From the NCBI GenBank assembly GCA_034521715.1, contig JAXHLY010000013.1, positions 186,001-250,000 of the forward strand: a stretch of DNA of 64,000 bases. The letters run 5' to 3'. Source of the DNA: Methylohalomonas sp034521715. GTDB lineage: Bacteria > Pseudomonadota > Gammaproteobacteria > Methylohalomonadales > Methylohalomonadaceae. A program made the position numbers and the translations under genes. Shown piece by piece: positions 25,882 to 34,327 of the stretch; the stretch's first letter is position 1, and the number at the start of each line of letters is the position of its first letter. The notes below the pieces were generated by a model. The model did no database searches, was not told where the DNA came from, and saw only the letters and a list, made by a program, of their open reading frames with translations.

Positions 25882-27783
25882 TCAGGCCGACTGGCTTTCC
25901 AGTTCATCCCAGCGCCGCATGGCGGCGTCAAGTTCTTCCTGTTTGATCCTCAGTGCATCCATGACCGGCTGGACCTGTTCGAATGGCTGGTTGTAGAAAT
26001 CCGGGGCGGCGATCTGTTCCTGCAGCAGTTCAATTTCCCGCTCCAGTGCCTCGATCCGATCGGGCAGCAGCTCAAGTTCACGTTTATGCTTGTAACTGAG
26101 CTTTTTCGGTTTTCCAACCGGGCCTGCAGTATTGTTTTCGGACTGGCTGTTGCGCCCGCCCCCGTTCGGGGTATCCGTTTCCTTCAGCTTTCTGCCGGAT
26201 CGTAGCCACTGGCTGTAGCCGCCGGCATAAGTCTGCACATTTCCCCCTTCCTCGAACACCAGCACGCTGGTCACGGCGTTATCGAGAAACTCGCGGTCAT
26301 GGCTGACGACGATGAGCGTACCCTGATAATCGACCAGTTTGTCCTCAAGCACTTCCAGTGTCTCGATGTCCAGGTCGTTGGTCGGTTCGTCGAGCACCAG
26401 CAAATTGGTGGGACGTGTGAACAGCCGCGCAAGAATGACGCGGTTTCTCTCGCCACCGGACAGGGCCCGGATGGGCGTCATCGCACGCTTGGCGCTGAAC
26501 AGGAAACCGCGCAGGTAACCAATGACGTGGCGGTCCTTGCCATTGAGTCTGATGTACTCGCGGCCGTCGCCGACAACCTCGGCAATGGTCTTGTCCGGAT
26601 CCAGCTCGCGACGCATCTGGTCGAAATAACCGATATCGAGATTGGTACCAAGCTTGACGGTACCACTGTCCGGCGTGAGTTCGCCGAGCATAATTTTCAG
26701 TAACGTGCTCTTGCCGACCCCGTTGTTACCGATAAGGGCGATGCGATCGCCGCGCATCACCTTGAGGGTCAGTTTATTGATCAGTATCTTGCCGCTGTAA
26801 CCGTGACAGACACTGTGCAGTTCAATGACCTTGCGACCGGATTCATTATCTGACTCCTCGATGTGAATGCGGGCCTTCGACTGTCTTTTGAGTTTCTGGC
26901 GTTCGGCGTATTCCTCGCGCATGGCCTCGAGGGCGCGTACGCGGCCTTCGTTGCGGGTGCGTCGTGCCTTGATGCCCTGGCGAATCCAGGCCTCTTCCTC
27001 GGAGAGTTTCTTTTCAAACTGCTGCTTGTCGAGTGACTCGGCATGCAGGGACTCTTCCTTGCGACGCAGGTAGTTGTTGTAGTCACCGGGCCAGCTGGTC
27101 AGACGGGTACGGTCGATCTCGACAATGCGCGTGGCCAGCCGTTGCAGGAATGCACGGTCGTGGGTAATGAACAGCACGGTACCATCGAAATTGCGGATGC
27201 GATCCTCTAGCCATTCGATGGCGGCGAGATCAAGATGGTTGGTGGGTTCATCGAGCAGCAGCAGTTCCGGGTTCGATACCAGCGCCCGCGCCAGACTGGC
27301 ACGGCGCTGCCAGCCGCCTGACAGTTCGCTGAGCTGTCGATCACCCGGGATGTCGAGTTCCGACAGTACGGTTTCGATCCGCTGGTCGAGGTTCCAGCCG
27401 CCCTCGGCCTCGATGCGGTGCTGCAGGTCATGGAGTTCGTGCAGGCCCTTTTTGTCGAGCGTTTTGACCGACAGCGCGTGGTATTCGTCAATAAGCTGAC
27501 CGAGGTGTACGAGGCCGCCGGCAACAAAGGCGTGCACGCTCTGATCGATTTCGTCCGGCAGTGCCTGGTGCAGCTGGCTGATGCGCAGTGCCTGGCGGTA
27601 ACGGATCTCGCCGCTATCCGGCTGCTGTTCACCGGTAATGAGCCGCAGCAGCGTGGATTTGCCGGCGCCATTACGGCCGATCAGGCAGACGCGTTCGTTT
27701 GCCTCCAGCGTCAGGTCGGCATGGCGCAGGATCGGCAGGTCGCCGAATTCCAGGGACACATCATCTATGGTAACGAGAGACAT
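25882..27783 (-). CDS. uup: ABC-F ATPase Uup
   Basis: From the ATG at 27783 (MSLVTIDDVSLEFGDLP) the protein has 633 residues and two ABC domains without membrane segments. Domain 1 has GRNGAGKST, LSGGWQRRASLARAL and LLLDEPTNHLD. Domain 2 has GNNGVGKST, LSGGERNRVILARLF and VLDEPTNDLD. The inter-domain linker and the C-terminal coiled coil (KHKRELELLPDRIEALEREIELLQEQIA) mark it as Uup rather than EttA. Uup acts on ribosomes and affects DNA-repeat stability in E. coli. The reading frame is open upstream to 27993, but the start chosen matches the family. Confidence 0.9.
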   Translation of the reverse strand: MSLVTIDDVSLEFGDLPILRHADLTLEANERVCLIGRNGAGKSTLLRLITGEQQPDSGEIRYRQALRISQLHQALPDEIDQSVHAFVAGGLVHLGQLIDEYHALSVKTLDKKGLHELHDLQHRIEAEGGWNLDQRIETVLSELDIPGDRQLSELSGGWQRRASLARALVSNPELLLLDEPTNHLDLAAIEWLEDRIRNFDGTVLFITHDRAFLQRLATRIVEIDRTRLTSWPGDYNNYLRRKEESLHAESLDKQQFEKKLSEEEAWIRQGIKARRTRNEGRVRALEAMREEYAERQKLKRQSKARIHIEESDNESGRKVIELHSVCHGYSGKILINKLTLKVMRGDRIALIGNNGVGKSTLLKIMLGELTPDSGTVKLGTNLDIGYFDQMRRELDPDKTIAEVVGDGREYIRLNGKDRHVIGYLRGFLFSAKRAMTPIRALSGGERNRVILARLFTRPTNLLVLDEPTNDLDIETLEVLEDKLVDYQGTLIVVSHDREFLDNAVTSVLVFEEGGNVQTYAGGYSQWLRSGRKLKETDTPNGGGRNSQSENNTAGPVGKPKKLSYKHKRELELLPDRIEALEREIELLQEQIAAPDFYNQPFEQVQPVMDALRIKQEELDAAMRRWDELESQSA

Positions 27784-27795
27784 AAGAATGGAAGG

Positions 27796-27850
27796 GTAGG
27801 AGGCCCGACCCCGGGCCGAAGGGTGTCGCGGCGAGGTCGCCGCTCCTACC
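27796..27850. repeat. GTAGGAG...CTCCTAC palindromic repeat
   Basis: An imperfect palindrome from GTAGGAGGCCC to CGCCGCTCCTAC, overlapping the short gap between uup and the upstream gene. It resembles the REP type that contains GTAGGAGCGGCGACCTCGCC in gammaproteobacteria. Confidence 0.45.
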
Positions 27851-27859
27851 GGATATTCA

Positions 27860-28258
27860 TTACGGCATCTGGATACCGCCGCCACCGCCCTGGCCGCCGA
27901 GGCCACCGGCACCGCCCATCTTGTCTGGGGTGATGATGCCGCCACCGGCCTGTTCACGGCGCATCTCCTCCAGTTCCTTGAGGGTGCGCTCAAGCGCCTT
28001 GTTGGCTTCGTCGGGATACTTGGCCAGCGCGTCCTCCAGCGAGTCGGCCTCGAGCTGGAAATGCAGGGGCAGGGAACCCATTGGAGTCATTAATGAGGCC
28101 TGGCCAACATAGACAATATTGCGGCCGTCATCGCGCGAACCGTCCTTGTTGACCGGCGTGAGGCGCATGAGGGTTCCGACCCGGCGGTCGGTGAAGGCCT
28201 CTTCCTGATAGAGGTTATCATCATCGAGTTTGATTTCAGGCAGTTCCTGTTCAGCCAT
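27860..28258 (-). CDS. Conserved-looking cytoplasmic protein with Gly-rich tail
   Basis: From the ATG at 28258 the 132-residue protein has an acidic N-terminus (MAEQELPEIKLDDDNLYQEE). A compact domain follows (VGTLMRLTPVNKDGSRD... SLMTPMGSLPLHFQLEADSLEDALAKYPDEANKALERTLKELEEM), then a low-complexity Gly tail (GGAGGLGGQGGGGGIQMP). It has no signal peptide or helix long enough to span a membrane. Proteins like this occur in gammaproteobacteria without known function. It is upstream of uup on the same strand. Confidence 0.6.
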   Translation of the reverse strand: MAEQELPEIKLDDDNLYQEEAFTDRRVGTLMRLTPVNKDGSRDDGRNIVYVGQASLMTPMGSLPLHFQLEADSLEDALAKYPDEANKALERTLKELEEMRREQAGGGIITPDKMGGAGGLGGQGGGGGIQMP

Positions 28259-28350
28259 GCGGGTATTCCTCGGTTCAAAAGTTATCAATGTGCACAGGAT
28301 AGCAGATTGAGGCATTAGCCCGAAATTCAAGGCCTTCAGGGCAAGACAAT

Positions 28351-28372
28351 AAAAAGCCCGCCGGAGCGGGCT
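28351..28372 (-). terminator. Intrinsic terminator of the Spy-like gene
   Basis: On the minus strand AGCCCGC pairs with GCGGGCT across a 4-nt loop, followed by TTTTTATT. It lies about 95 bp after the stop of the Spy/CpxP-like gene. Confidence 0.75.
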
Positions 28373-28466
28373 GGCTGAAAAAGCAGGGGGTTAGAGGAGA
28401 GCGCGAGAACAAGAATAATGTATGCGCCGGTTTCAGCCGTAATACAGCAATAGTGTGTGACTCACT

Positions 28467-28799
28467 TCATTCGGCAGATTTTGTCTTTTTCCATTCTTCG
28501 CGTTTCTTTTGCCATTTGGCCTTACGTTCGGCCTTCATCTGTTCCATTCTGGCTTTCTGCTCGTCATCCAGTATGGCATCGAGTTTGGATCTGGTTTCAT
28601 CGCGCAGGGCCTTGAATTTGACCCGCTGTTCGTCGAACACGGCCTCGACCTGGCTGCGTTGTTCATCACTCAGCTCCAGTTCCTTGTCCATGTGTTCGAT
28701 CATGCGATTGTGGTGGCCATGATGATCGCCGTGGCCGGCGTAACTGATGCCGGGAATCAGAAAGGCCGTTAGTAATAATGACAGTAAAACTGTTTTCAT
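28467..28799 (-). CDS. Spy/CpxP-like periplasmic chaperone
   Basis: The 110-residue protein has a signal peptide (MKTVLLSLLLTAFLIPGISYA), then a His-rich segment (GHGDHHGHHNRMIEH) that may bind metal. The helical LTxxQ-type region (ELSDEQRSQVEAVFDEQRVKFKALRDE) and a basic C-terminal helix follow. Spy and CpxP protect periplasmic proteins and feed back on envelope stress sensors. The gene lies downstream of a BaeR-like regulator and BaeS-like kinase on the same strand, as expected if this system controls it. Confidence 0.8.
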   Translation of the reverse strand: MKTVLLSLLLTAFLIPGISYAGHGDHHGHHNRMIEHMDKELELSDEQRSQVEAVFDEQRVKFKALRDETRSKLDAILDDEQKARMEQMKAERKAKWQKKREEWKKTKSAE

Positions 28800-28960
28800 G
28801 GATTCACTCCTTGCAGGGTTCGGGTAATATTGCGGGCCGTGTTATTCGCCCATGGTGAAAGCATGGATGCGGATTACGCAGCGATTAGGGAGGGATTGCG
28901 CAAGCATTGTGAAAGTGAGATGTTTGCCCAAAGAATTGGGAGAGTGGATTCAATTCCAAT

Positions 28961-28992
28961 AGATTGAATCGCCGATGTAATCGGCTCCCACA
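28961..28992. repeat. REP-like palindrome
   Basis: ATTGAATCGCCGATGTAATCGGCTCCCACA carries the same GCCGAT...ATCGGCTCCCAC core as the repeats at 641-695 and 6661-6735. It lies between the response-regulator gene and the Spy-like gene. Confidence 0.5.
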
Positions 28993-29016
28993 GGCAGCGA
29001 GCACCATGAAACGATT

Positions 29017-29735
29017 TTAGTCATGATTCATGTTTTCAAGCGGCTCCGGTTCGTAACGGTAACCGGCGCCATAGACGGAATGGATAAGTTCCTGCCCCGG
29101 GATCAGTTCACGCAGCTTCTTGCGCAGTTTCTTGATATGGCTGTCAATGGTGCGGTCAGAGACAATGCGGTTATCCTGGTAAATATGGTCCATGAGCTGA
29201 TCGCGGCTGAAGATCCGACCGGGCTGGGAAAACAATGTCGCCAGCAGATGGTATTCCACGCTGGTCAAGTCAATCATGCCATCATCGGCATGTACGCGGT
29301 GGCTGTCGGGGTCCAGTCGTATCGGTGCCTCGGTGATGGCCTCCTGCAAGCTGCCGGCCCGGCGTAAGACGGCCTTGATCCGGGCAATGACTTCGCGCGG
29401 ACTGAACGGCTTGCAGATGTAATCATCGGCCCCAGTTCCAGTCCCAGCAGGCGATCGATCTCTTCAACCTTTGCCGTGATCATGATAATGGGTAGCTGGC
29501 TGTATGGTTGATTGCCCTGGCGTATGTCCCGGCAGATATCAAGGCCGCTGCGGCCGGGCAGCATCAGGTCAAGCAGTATCAGGTCCGGCTCGCTGGTTTC
29601 GATATGCGGTAAAACGTCGTTGCCGTTTTGTACTATGGCCGTCTCATAGCCATCGTGCTGCAGGTAATCATGCAGCAGCTGCGCGAGCTTGGTTTCGTCT
29701 TCGACGATCAGGATCCGCGGACTGGTCTGGCTCAT
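29017..29735 (-). CDS. baeR: OmpR/BaeR-like response regulator, one frameshift
   Basis: The N-terminal receiver domain (PRILIVEDETKLAQLLHDYL, phospho-acceptor Asp in LILLDLMLPG, conserved Thr/Lys region) continues in a second frame into a winged helix (LTSVEYHLLATLFSQPGRIFSRDQLMDHIY... DRTIDSHIKKLRKKLRELIPGQELIHSVYGAGYRYEP). A G is missing from a G-run near 29430-29440, where ELGADDYICKPFSPREV is expected. The layout is a normal OmpR-type regulator of about 240 residues. Partner kinase and Spy-like target gene suggest envelope-stress sensing, as in BaeSR. Confidence 0.8.
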
Positions 29736-31192
29736 GACATGTTCGCCTGGCGATCAACCGGCAGCATTACCCTGACATGCAGGCCGCCGAGTTCGGAATG
29801 TCCGGCGCTGATCCGGCCGCCGTGGGCGTCGACAATATTCCGGCAGATGGCAAGACCGAGACCCGCGCCGCCGGTTTCCCGGCTGCGGGATGTTTCGACA
29901 CGATAAAACCGCTGAAACAGGTTCTCAATCTCGCTCTCCGGTACGCCGGGACTGCTGTCCTCGAAATCGATATGAACATGGCGACCGTCATCCGTGACGC
30001 TTATGGTGATGCGCAGCCGGCCATTGCCGTCAGTGTAACGCAGACTGTTGGCGAGCAGGTTGCGGAACAGCTGCGCCAGTCTGTCGGGATCGGCATGTAT
30101 ACTGGCCGGTATGCCATCTCTGTGCTGCAATTCTATGCTGATGTTTCTGTCACGGAAATCATCTTCATACTGCTCGATAACCTCCTGCAGTATCGCCTCC
30201 GGGTCGACCTCGGCCGGGCGGTAACTCAGTGAGCCGGCGTCAGATCTGGCGAGTTCATACAGGTCATCGACCAGCCGGTTGAGGCGCATGATCTCGGCAT
30301 GCAGCGAATCAATGGCATGGCGATCGGCTGGCCGCATGCCGTCCTGTATGGCCTCGATCTCGCCACGCAGCACGGTCAGGGGTGTCCGCAGTTCATGGGA
30401 TGTATCCGCGACCCACTGCCGGCGCTGGGCCTCGGTACGTTCCAGCGCCGCGGCCAGGGCGTTGAAATCACGTGCCAGCTGACCGAGCTCGTCGTTCGAT
30501 TCCACCGGAATGCGGGTATTGTAGTGGCCGGCGGCCAGTGCCCGTGACCCTTCTGTAAATGCCCGTAACGGCCTGACCAGCCGGCGGGCGATCGGGATTG
30601 CCAGGGCGGCACAGAAAATCACCATGGCCAGCGCGATCCAGATGAAATTATAAATCTGCTGTTGCAGGAAACGTGCCTCGACGATCCGTTCAAGCGGCGG
30701 ACCCGGCAGTATGCCGGCGTAGCCGACAATGCTGCCGTTTGAACGAACGGGATGATGCTCGAAGCGGCTGACATCATCGACCCGCCCGATCAGCAGTTCC
30801 TTATCGGGTCCCATCAGAATGACACGCTTGTCGATCGGCAGGCGGGGACGGTCACCCGCGCGCCCTTCGTTGTCCGGCGCTGCGCGCATGCTTTCCTTCA
30901 TGATGTGCTCGATCCAGCGCGGCGGGTTGTCTTTGTCATGCGGTTCGTTGCTGAAGATCAGCCGTAGCCATTCGGCCTTGTCTTGCTGGAGATCCCGCCA
31001 GTTGCCGTGTTCGGCGTAATAATCCTCCAGCCGGCTGACGAAATCATCAATACGTTCCTGTTTGCGTGTTTCGACGTAATTGATGAAACCGCGCTCGAAC
31101 GACCAGCCCATGAATATGGCTGTGCCGATGACTACCAGGCCGGTAATGACCAGTAGCATGAGAAACAGCTTGTGACCGACGCTAAGACGCAT
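29732..31192 (-). CDS. baeS: BaeS-like sensor histidine kinase
   Basis: I start at MRLSVGHKLF (31192), nine residues inside the longest frame. Two transmembrane helices (about 10-30 and 185-205) flank a periplasmic sensor region of about 150 residues. A HAMP domain follows (RRLVRPLRAFTEGSRALAAGHYNTRIPV). The kinase core has the phospho-accepting H in DTSHELRTPLT, an N box NLLANSLRYT and G boxes (GAGLGLAICRNIVDAHGG). It overlaps the regulator start by four bases (ATGA). The BaeS assignment rests on overall similarity and context; the exact signal is unknown. Confidence 0.85.
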   Translation of the reverse strand: MRLSVGHKLFLMLLVITGLVVIGTAIFMGWSFERGFINYVETRKQERIDDFVSRLEDYYAEHGNWRDLQQDKAEWLRLIFSNEPHDKDNPPRWIEHIMKESMRAAPDNEGRAGDRPRLPIDKRVILMGPDKELLIGRVDDVSRFEHHPVRSNGSIVGYAGILPGPPLERIVEARFLQQQIYNFIWIALAMVIFCAALAIPIARRLVRPLRAFTEGSRALAAGHYNTRIPVESNDELGQLARDFNALAAALERTEAQRRQWVADTSHELRTPLTVLRGEIEAIQDGMRPADRHAIDSLHAEIMRLNRLVDDLYELARSDAGSLSYRPAEVDPEAILQEVIEQYEDDFRDRNISIELQHRDGIPASIHADPDRLAQLFRNLLANSLRYTDGNGRLRITISVTDDGRHVHIDFEDSSPGVPESEIENLFQRFYRVETSRSRETGGAGLGLAICRNIVDAHGGRISAGHSELGGLHVRVMLPVDRQANMS

Positions 31193-31338
31193 GATTGGGG
31201 TGTTCGACGAGGCTTGCAAACATCATCAATTGTTGAGGCCAAATGGGCAAGAAATATGAAACTATCTGATGAATGCTTTGTAACATATCGTGACCGAGGC
31301 AGTCCCAATCAGGAGAATCTCTTCCCGGGAGTGCAATC

Positions 31339-32184
31339 ATGTACCGTTTTGCCGCCTTTATTGGTCTTGGAATGCTGATATCCACTGCTGCCCTCGCGAA
31401 GGCGCCGGCGGAGCTGATCCGATCGGCACTGGAAGGCGATCACCGCGATCCGGCGAATGTCGAGCGGGATACCTATCGTAACCCGGAGCAAACCCTGGAA
31501 TTTTTTGGCTGGCAACCGGAAATGGCGGTGATTGAAATCTGGCCGGCAACTGGCTGGTACACCGAGGTGCTTGCACCCATCACCCGCGCGCAGGGAGTCT
31601 ATTTCGCCGCCGGTTTTGCCATGACTGCGGATCGTACCCCGCAATGGCGTAAAACCATGCACAAGGAGTACATGGAAAAGCTCGGCAAACGCCCGGATGT
31701 TTATGACCATGTTGTCATCACCGAGCTCTCGGTCCCGGAGCGCACCACCATCGCCCCGCCGGGCAGTGCGGACATGGTTCTGACCTTTCGCAATGTCCAT
31801 AACTGGATGAAAGGAGACTATGCCGGAGAGATGTTCGAGGTGTTTTACCGGGCATTGAAGCCGGGCGGGATCCTCGGCGTAGTCGAGCATCGGGCGCCTG
31901 CGGGCACCGGCCTCGCGACCATGAAGGAGAGCGGTTATGTCACCGAGGCGCACGCAATCGCGCTGGCCGAGGGTGCCGGTTTCGTCTTCGAGGAGAAGTC
32001 CGGGATCAATGCCAATCCGGCGGATGAGGCGAATCATCCCGCCGGCGTCTGGACGTTGCCTCCCAGCTTGCGCTATTGCCGGCGCATGGATAGCGCATCC
32101 GCACGCGAAGAATGTGAGCACAAGTACCGGGGGATCGGTGAATCCGACCGCATGACCCTGAGGTTTCGCAAGCCGGGCGGGTAA
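31339..32184 (+). CDS. Exported class I methyltransferase-like protein
   Basis: The 281-residue protein starts with a signal peptide (RFAAFIGLGMLISTAALA). It contains a Rossmann-type methyltransferase domain (MAVIEIWPATGWYTEVLAPI, DHVVITELSVPERTTIAPPGSADMVLTFRNVHNWM, YRALKPGGILGVVEHRAP). Motif I is degenerate relative to the usual GxGxG (IWPATGWYT). It resembles the predicted exported methyltransferases of COG4798. A SAM-dependent enzyme in the periplasm would lack cofactor, so a non-methyltransferase role or retention in the cytoplasm is possible. It faces the macrodomain gene, whose stop is directly adjacent. Confidence 0.65.
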   Translation: MYRFAAFIGLGMLISTAALAKAPAELIRSALEGDHRDPANVERDTYRNPEQTLEFFGWQPEMAVIEIWPATGWYTEVLAPITRAQGVYFAAGFAMTADRTPQWRKTMHKEYMEKLGKRPDVYDHVVITELSVPERTTIAPPGSADMVLTFRNVHNWMKGDYAGEMFEVFYRALKPGGILGVVEHRAPAGTGLATMKESGYVTEAHAIALAEGAGFVFEEKSGINANPADEANHPAGVWTLPPSLRYCRRMDSASAREECEHKYRGIGESDRMTLRFRKPGG

Positions 32185-32739
32185 TCATTCGCCCGTGCTG
32201 CCCAGCACGAGTTTCATGGCTTCGGTAAAGACCTCGCAATCACCGGCGCTCCAGAGCACGAAGCGGATCTGCCGCAGGTTGCGGTAACCGCTGAAGTCGC
32301 GGATGGCGCCCATTGTCACATGGGCCGCCGGTTCCAGCGGGTAGCCAAAGGCGCCGGTGGATATCGCCGGGAACGCAATACTTGCCAGACCGTTGGCCTC
32401 GGCCAGACTGAGCGCATTGCGGTAACAGGCAGCGAGCAGCTCGTCTTCCGGCTGGTCGACACCGTAGATCGGCCCCAGGCAGTGAATGATATGCCGGTTC
32501 GGCAGGTTGTGGGCGCCGGTTATCACCGCCTCGCCGGGGCGGATCGGCGCCAGCGGCATGCATTCTTCCGCCAGGCTTCTGCCGGCGCGGCGGTGAATGG
32601 CGCCGGCGACGCCGCCGCCGGGCATGAGCTGGGCGTTGGCGGCGTTGACCACGGCATCCATGTCCGGCTGTTCGGTAATATCACCCTGCCGGCACTCGAT
32701 CGTCAGATTACCGAATTCCAGGCTGTCAGCACTCGACAT
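32185..32739 (-). CDS. Macrodomain protein (O-acetyl-ADP-ribose deacetylase type)
   Basis: The 184-residue macrodomain begins IECRQGDITEQPDMDAVVNAANAQLMPGGGVAGAIHRRAG. This contains the ADP-ribose binding Asp, the catalytic-type AVVNAAN segment and the GGGVAGAIH loop. The second binding loop is AFPAISTGAFGYPLEPAA. Such domains bind ADP-ribose derivatives and remove acetyl or ADP-ribosyl groups. It is a single-domain protein of typical length, cytoplasmic, and its 3' end directly abuts the convergent methyltransferase-like gene. Confidence 0.9.
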   Translation of the reverse strand: MSSADSLEFGNLTIECRQGDITEQPDMDAVVNAANAQLMPGGGVAGAIHRRAGRSLAEECMPLAPIRPGEAVITGAHNLPNRHIIHCLGPIYGVDQPEDELLAACYRNALSLAEANGLASIAFPAISTGAFGYPLEPAAHVTMGAIRDFSGYRNLRQIRFVLWSAGDCEVFTEAMKLVLGSTGE

Positions 32740-32876
32740 GGTATTGCCTCCGCAGGAATGGCCGGAACATGAGGATGCGACGCTTGCTATGCGAATGCAA
32801 CTGTCGCCGGGCTGTTACAATAACCCCGCCTGCAGCCGGTTGAGCAGAATTCGACAACAGCAAGAGAGCACTGACC

Positions 32877-33050
32877 GTGACACTGTTTCAGATCATTTCC
32901 GTGGCCCTGGTGCTGTCGCTGCCGCCCGGCCAGGTAGGCGATGTCCTGCTGACGGTGACTTATGTCATCGTCGTGTTCTCCATTGTCGTGCAGGGCCTGA
33001 CCATCGGGCCGTTGCTGAAATATTATCTCGGCAGCGGTCAGGTTCGTTGA
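32877..33050 (+). pseudogene. C-terminal remnant of a CPA1-type cation:proton antiporter
   Basis: GTG at 32877 to TGA at 33048-33050 encodes 57 residues. ISVALVLSLPPGQVGDVLLTVTYVIVVFSIVVQGLTIGPLL matches the last two membrane segments and the end of Na+/H+ antiporters of the CPA1 (NhaP-like) family. Nothing upstream continues the antiporter, so this is a 5'-truncated remnant. Its stop is one base before the GTG of the spermidine-synthase-like gene, so it could still act as a translated leader. Confidence 0.65.
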
Positions 33051-33051
33051 C

Positions 33052-33807
33052 GTGGCATTGCTTTGGCAGACCCGCAGCGGTGGTAACCGTTACGAGGTGC
33101 GCAGCGCCGGTCGCACGCGCCGGCTCTATACCAATGGTATCTGCCACAGTGATTACAATCCGCGGCATGCGGTTACGCGCAGTGTCTGGGACTGCCTGTT
33201 TCTGCCGGCACTGCTCCGGCCCCCGGGCGATATCAGGCGCGTGCTGGTGCTGGGTGTCGGTGGCGGCAGCGTTATTCATTTATTACAGCGTTATATACAG
33301 CCCGAACGGATTACCGGCGTGGAACTGTCGGCCGTGCATTTAAAGGTTGCGGCGCGCTATTTCGGCCTGCGTGGCAGGAACATCGAGCTGCATGAGGCTG
33401 AGGCGGGCACATGGCTGCAGGGGTATGACGGCCCGCCGTTCGATTTCATTGTCGATGACCTGTTCCTGGAAGAAGGCAGCGAGGCGCGGCGGGCCATCGA
33501 CATGGATGCCGTCTGGCTACGGTTGTTGTTGAAGCACCTGACGCGCCGCGGTGTGCTCAGCGTGAATTTTCCCGATTACCGGACCCTGAAACAGTGTGCC
33601 TGGTTCACCCACGTTGATATCCAGCGGCGGCTGCCGGCCGGATTTGTACTGCGGACGCCGTTGCTGGATAACGCGGTCGCCGCATTCTGTCGGTTTCCGG
33701 CGGAAACAAAAACATTGAAACAGCAATTGGCGGCGGTCCCGACACTCGCGCGTTCACAAAAGAACGGCCAGTTGCGTTATAGTATGCGCCGGTTGAAGTG
33801 TCCCTGA
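33052..33807 (+). CDS. Spermidine synthase-like protein
   Basis: The 251-residue protein has a Rossmann core of the spermidine synthase type. VLVLGVGGGSVIHLLQRY is the SAM-binding glycine loop, ITGVELSAVHLKVAARYFGL the acidic end of strand 2, and DFIVDDLFLEEGSEAR the segment with catalytic acidic residues. The typical N-terminal beta sheet domain is short, and the decarboxylated-SAM/putrescine residues are not clearly conserved. It may therefore be a distant member with another aminopropyl or methyl transfer role. No polyamine genes are adjacent. It is preceded directly by the antiporter remnant and probably starts with GTG. Confidence 0.65.
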   Translation: MALLWQTRSGGNRYEVRSAGRTRRLYTNGICHSDYNPRHAVTRSVWDCLFLPALLRPPGDIRRVLVLGVGGGSVIHLLQRYIQPERITGVELSAVHLKVAARYFGLRGRNIELHEAEAGTWLQGYDGPPFDFIVDDLFLEEGSEARRAIDMDAVWLRLLLKHLTRRGVLSVNFPDYRTLKQCAWFTHVDIQRRLPAGFVLRTPLLDNAVAAFCRFPAETKTLKQQLAAVPTLARSQKNGQLRYSMRRLKCP

Positions 33808-33831
33808 TATATCGAATCACCGGAATCGATC

Positions 33832-34230
33832 ATGCGCCGTGAAACCCTGCTGTTTGCCAACGACCAGTTTTACCTGGCCTTTAATAATTCCGATTATGAA
33901 CTGATGGATGCGCTGTGGGCGCGGCGCTCGCCCGTGATCTGCATTCATCCGGGCTGGCCGGCACTGACCGATCTCGAATCCATTCTTGAAAGCTGGGAGC
34001 GCATACTGGCCGGGCCGCAGTCGCCCGACATCAGTCACGATAACGTCCAGGTATTCGACTACGGCAAATATGCCTGCGTGGTGTGTTATGAAAGCGTGGG
34101 CGACAATCGCCTGGTGGCGACCAACGCCTTTGTCGAGGAAGACGGCGAGATCCGTATGGTGCTGCACCAGGCGGGCGGCTGTACCGATGCCCCGCCGCCG
34201 GAGCCACATATCGAGCCTTACATGCAGTAG
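33832..34230 (+). CDS. SnoaL-like/NTF2-fold protein
   Basis: The 132-residue protein has an NTF2-like alpha+beta cone fold (FANDQFYLAFNNSDYELMDALWARRSPVICIHPGWPALTDLESILESWERIL, closing with AFVEEDGEIRMVLHQAGG). This is typical of small DUF4440/SnoaL_3-type proteins. It has no signal peptide. It follows the spermidine-synthase-like gene by 24 bp and is likely cotranscribed. Function is unknown. Confidence 0.65.
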   Translation: MRRETLLFANDQFYLAFNNSDYELMDALWARRSPVICIHPGWPALTDLESILESWERILAGPQSPDISHDNVQVFDYGKYACVVCYESVGDNRLVATNAFVEEDGEIRMVLHQAGGCTDAPPPEPHIEPYMQ

Positions 34231-34327
34231 CCTGCTGTGAGCACAGGACGGACAATAGGCGCTCGTGATTCCTGAAGCGATCATGCGCCGAATGTGCCTG
34301 TCATTACCCGGCTGTGCCAGGTTATGC

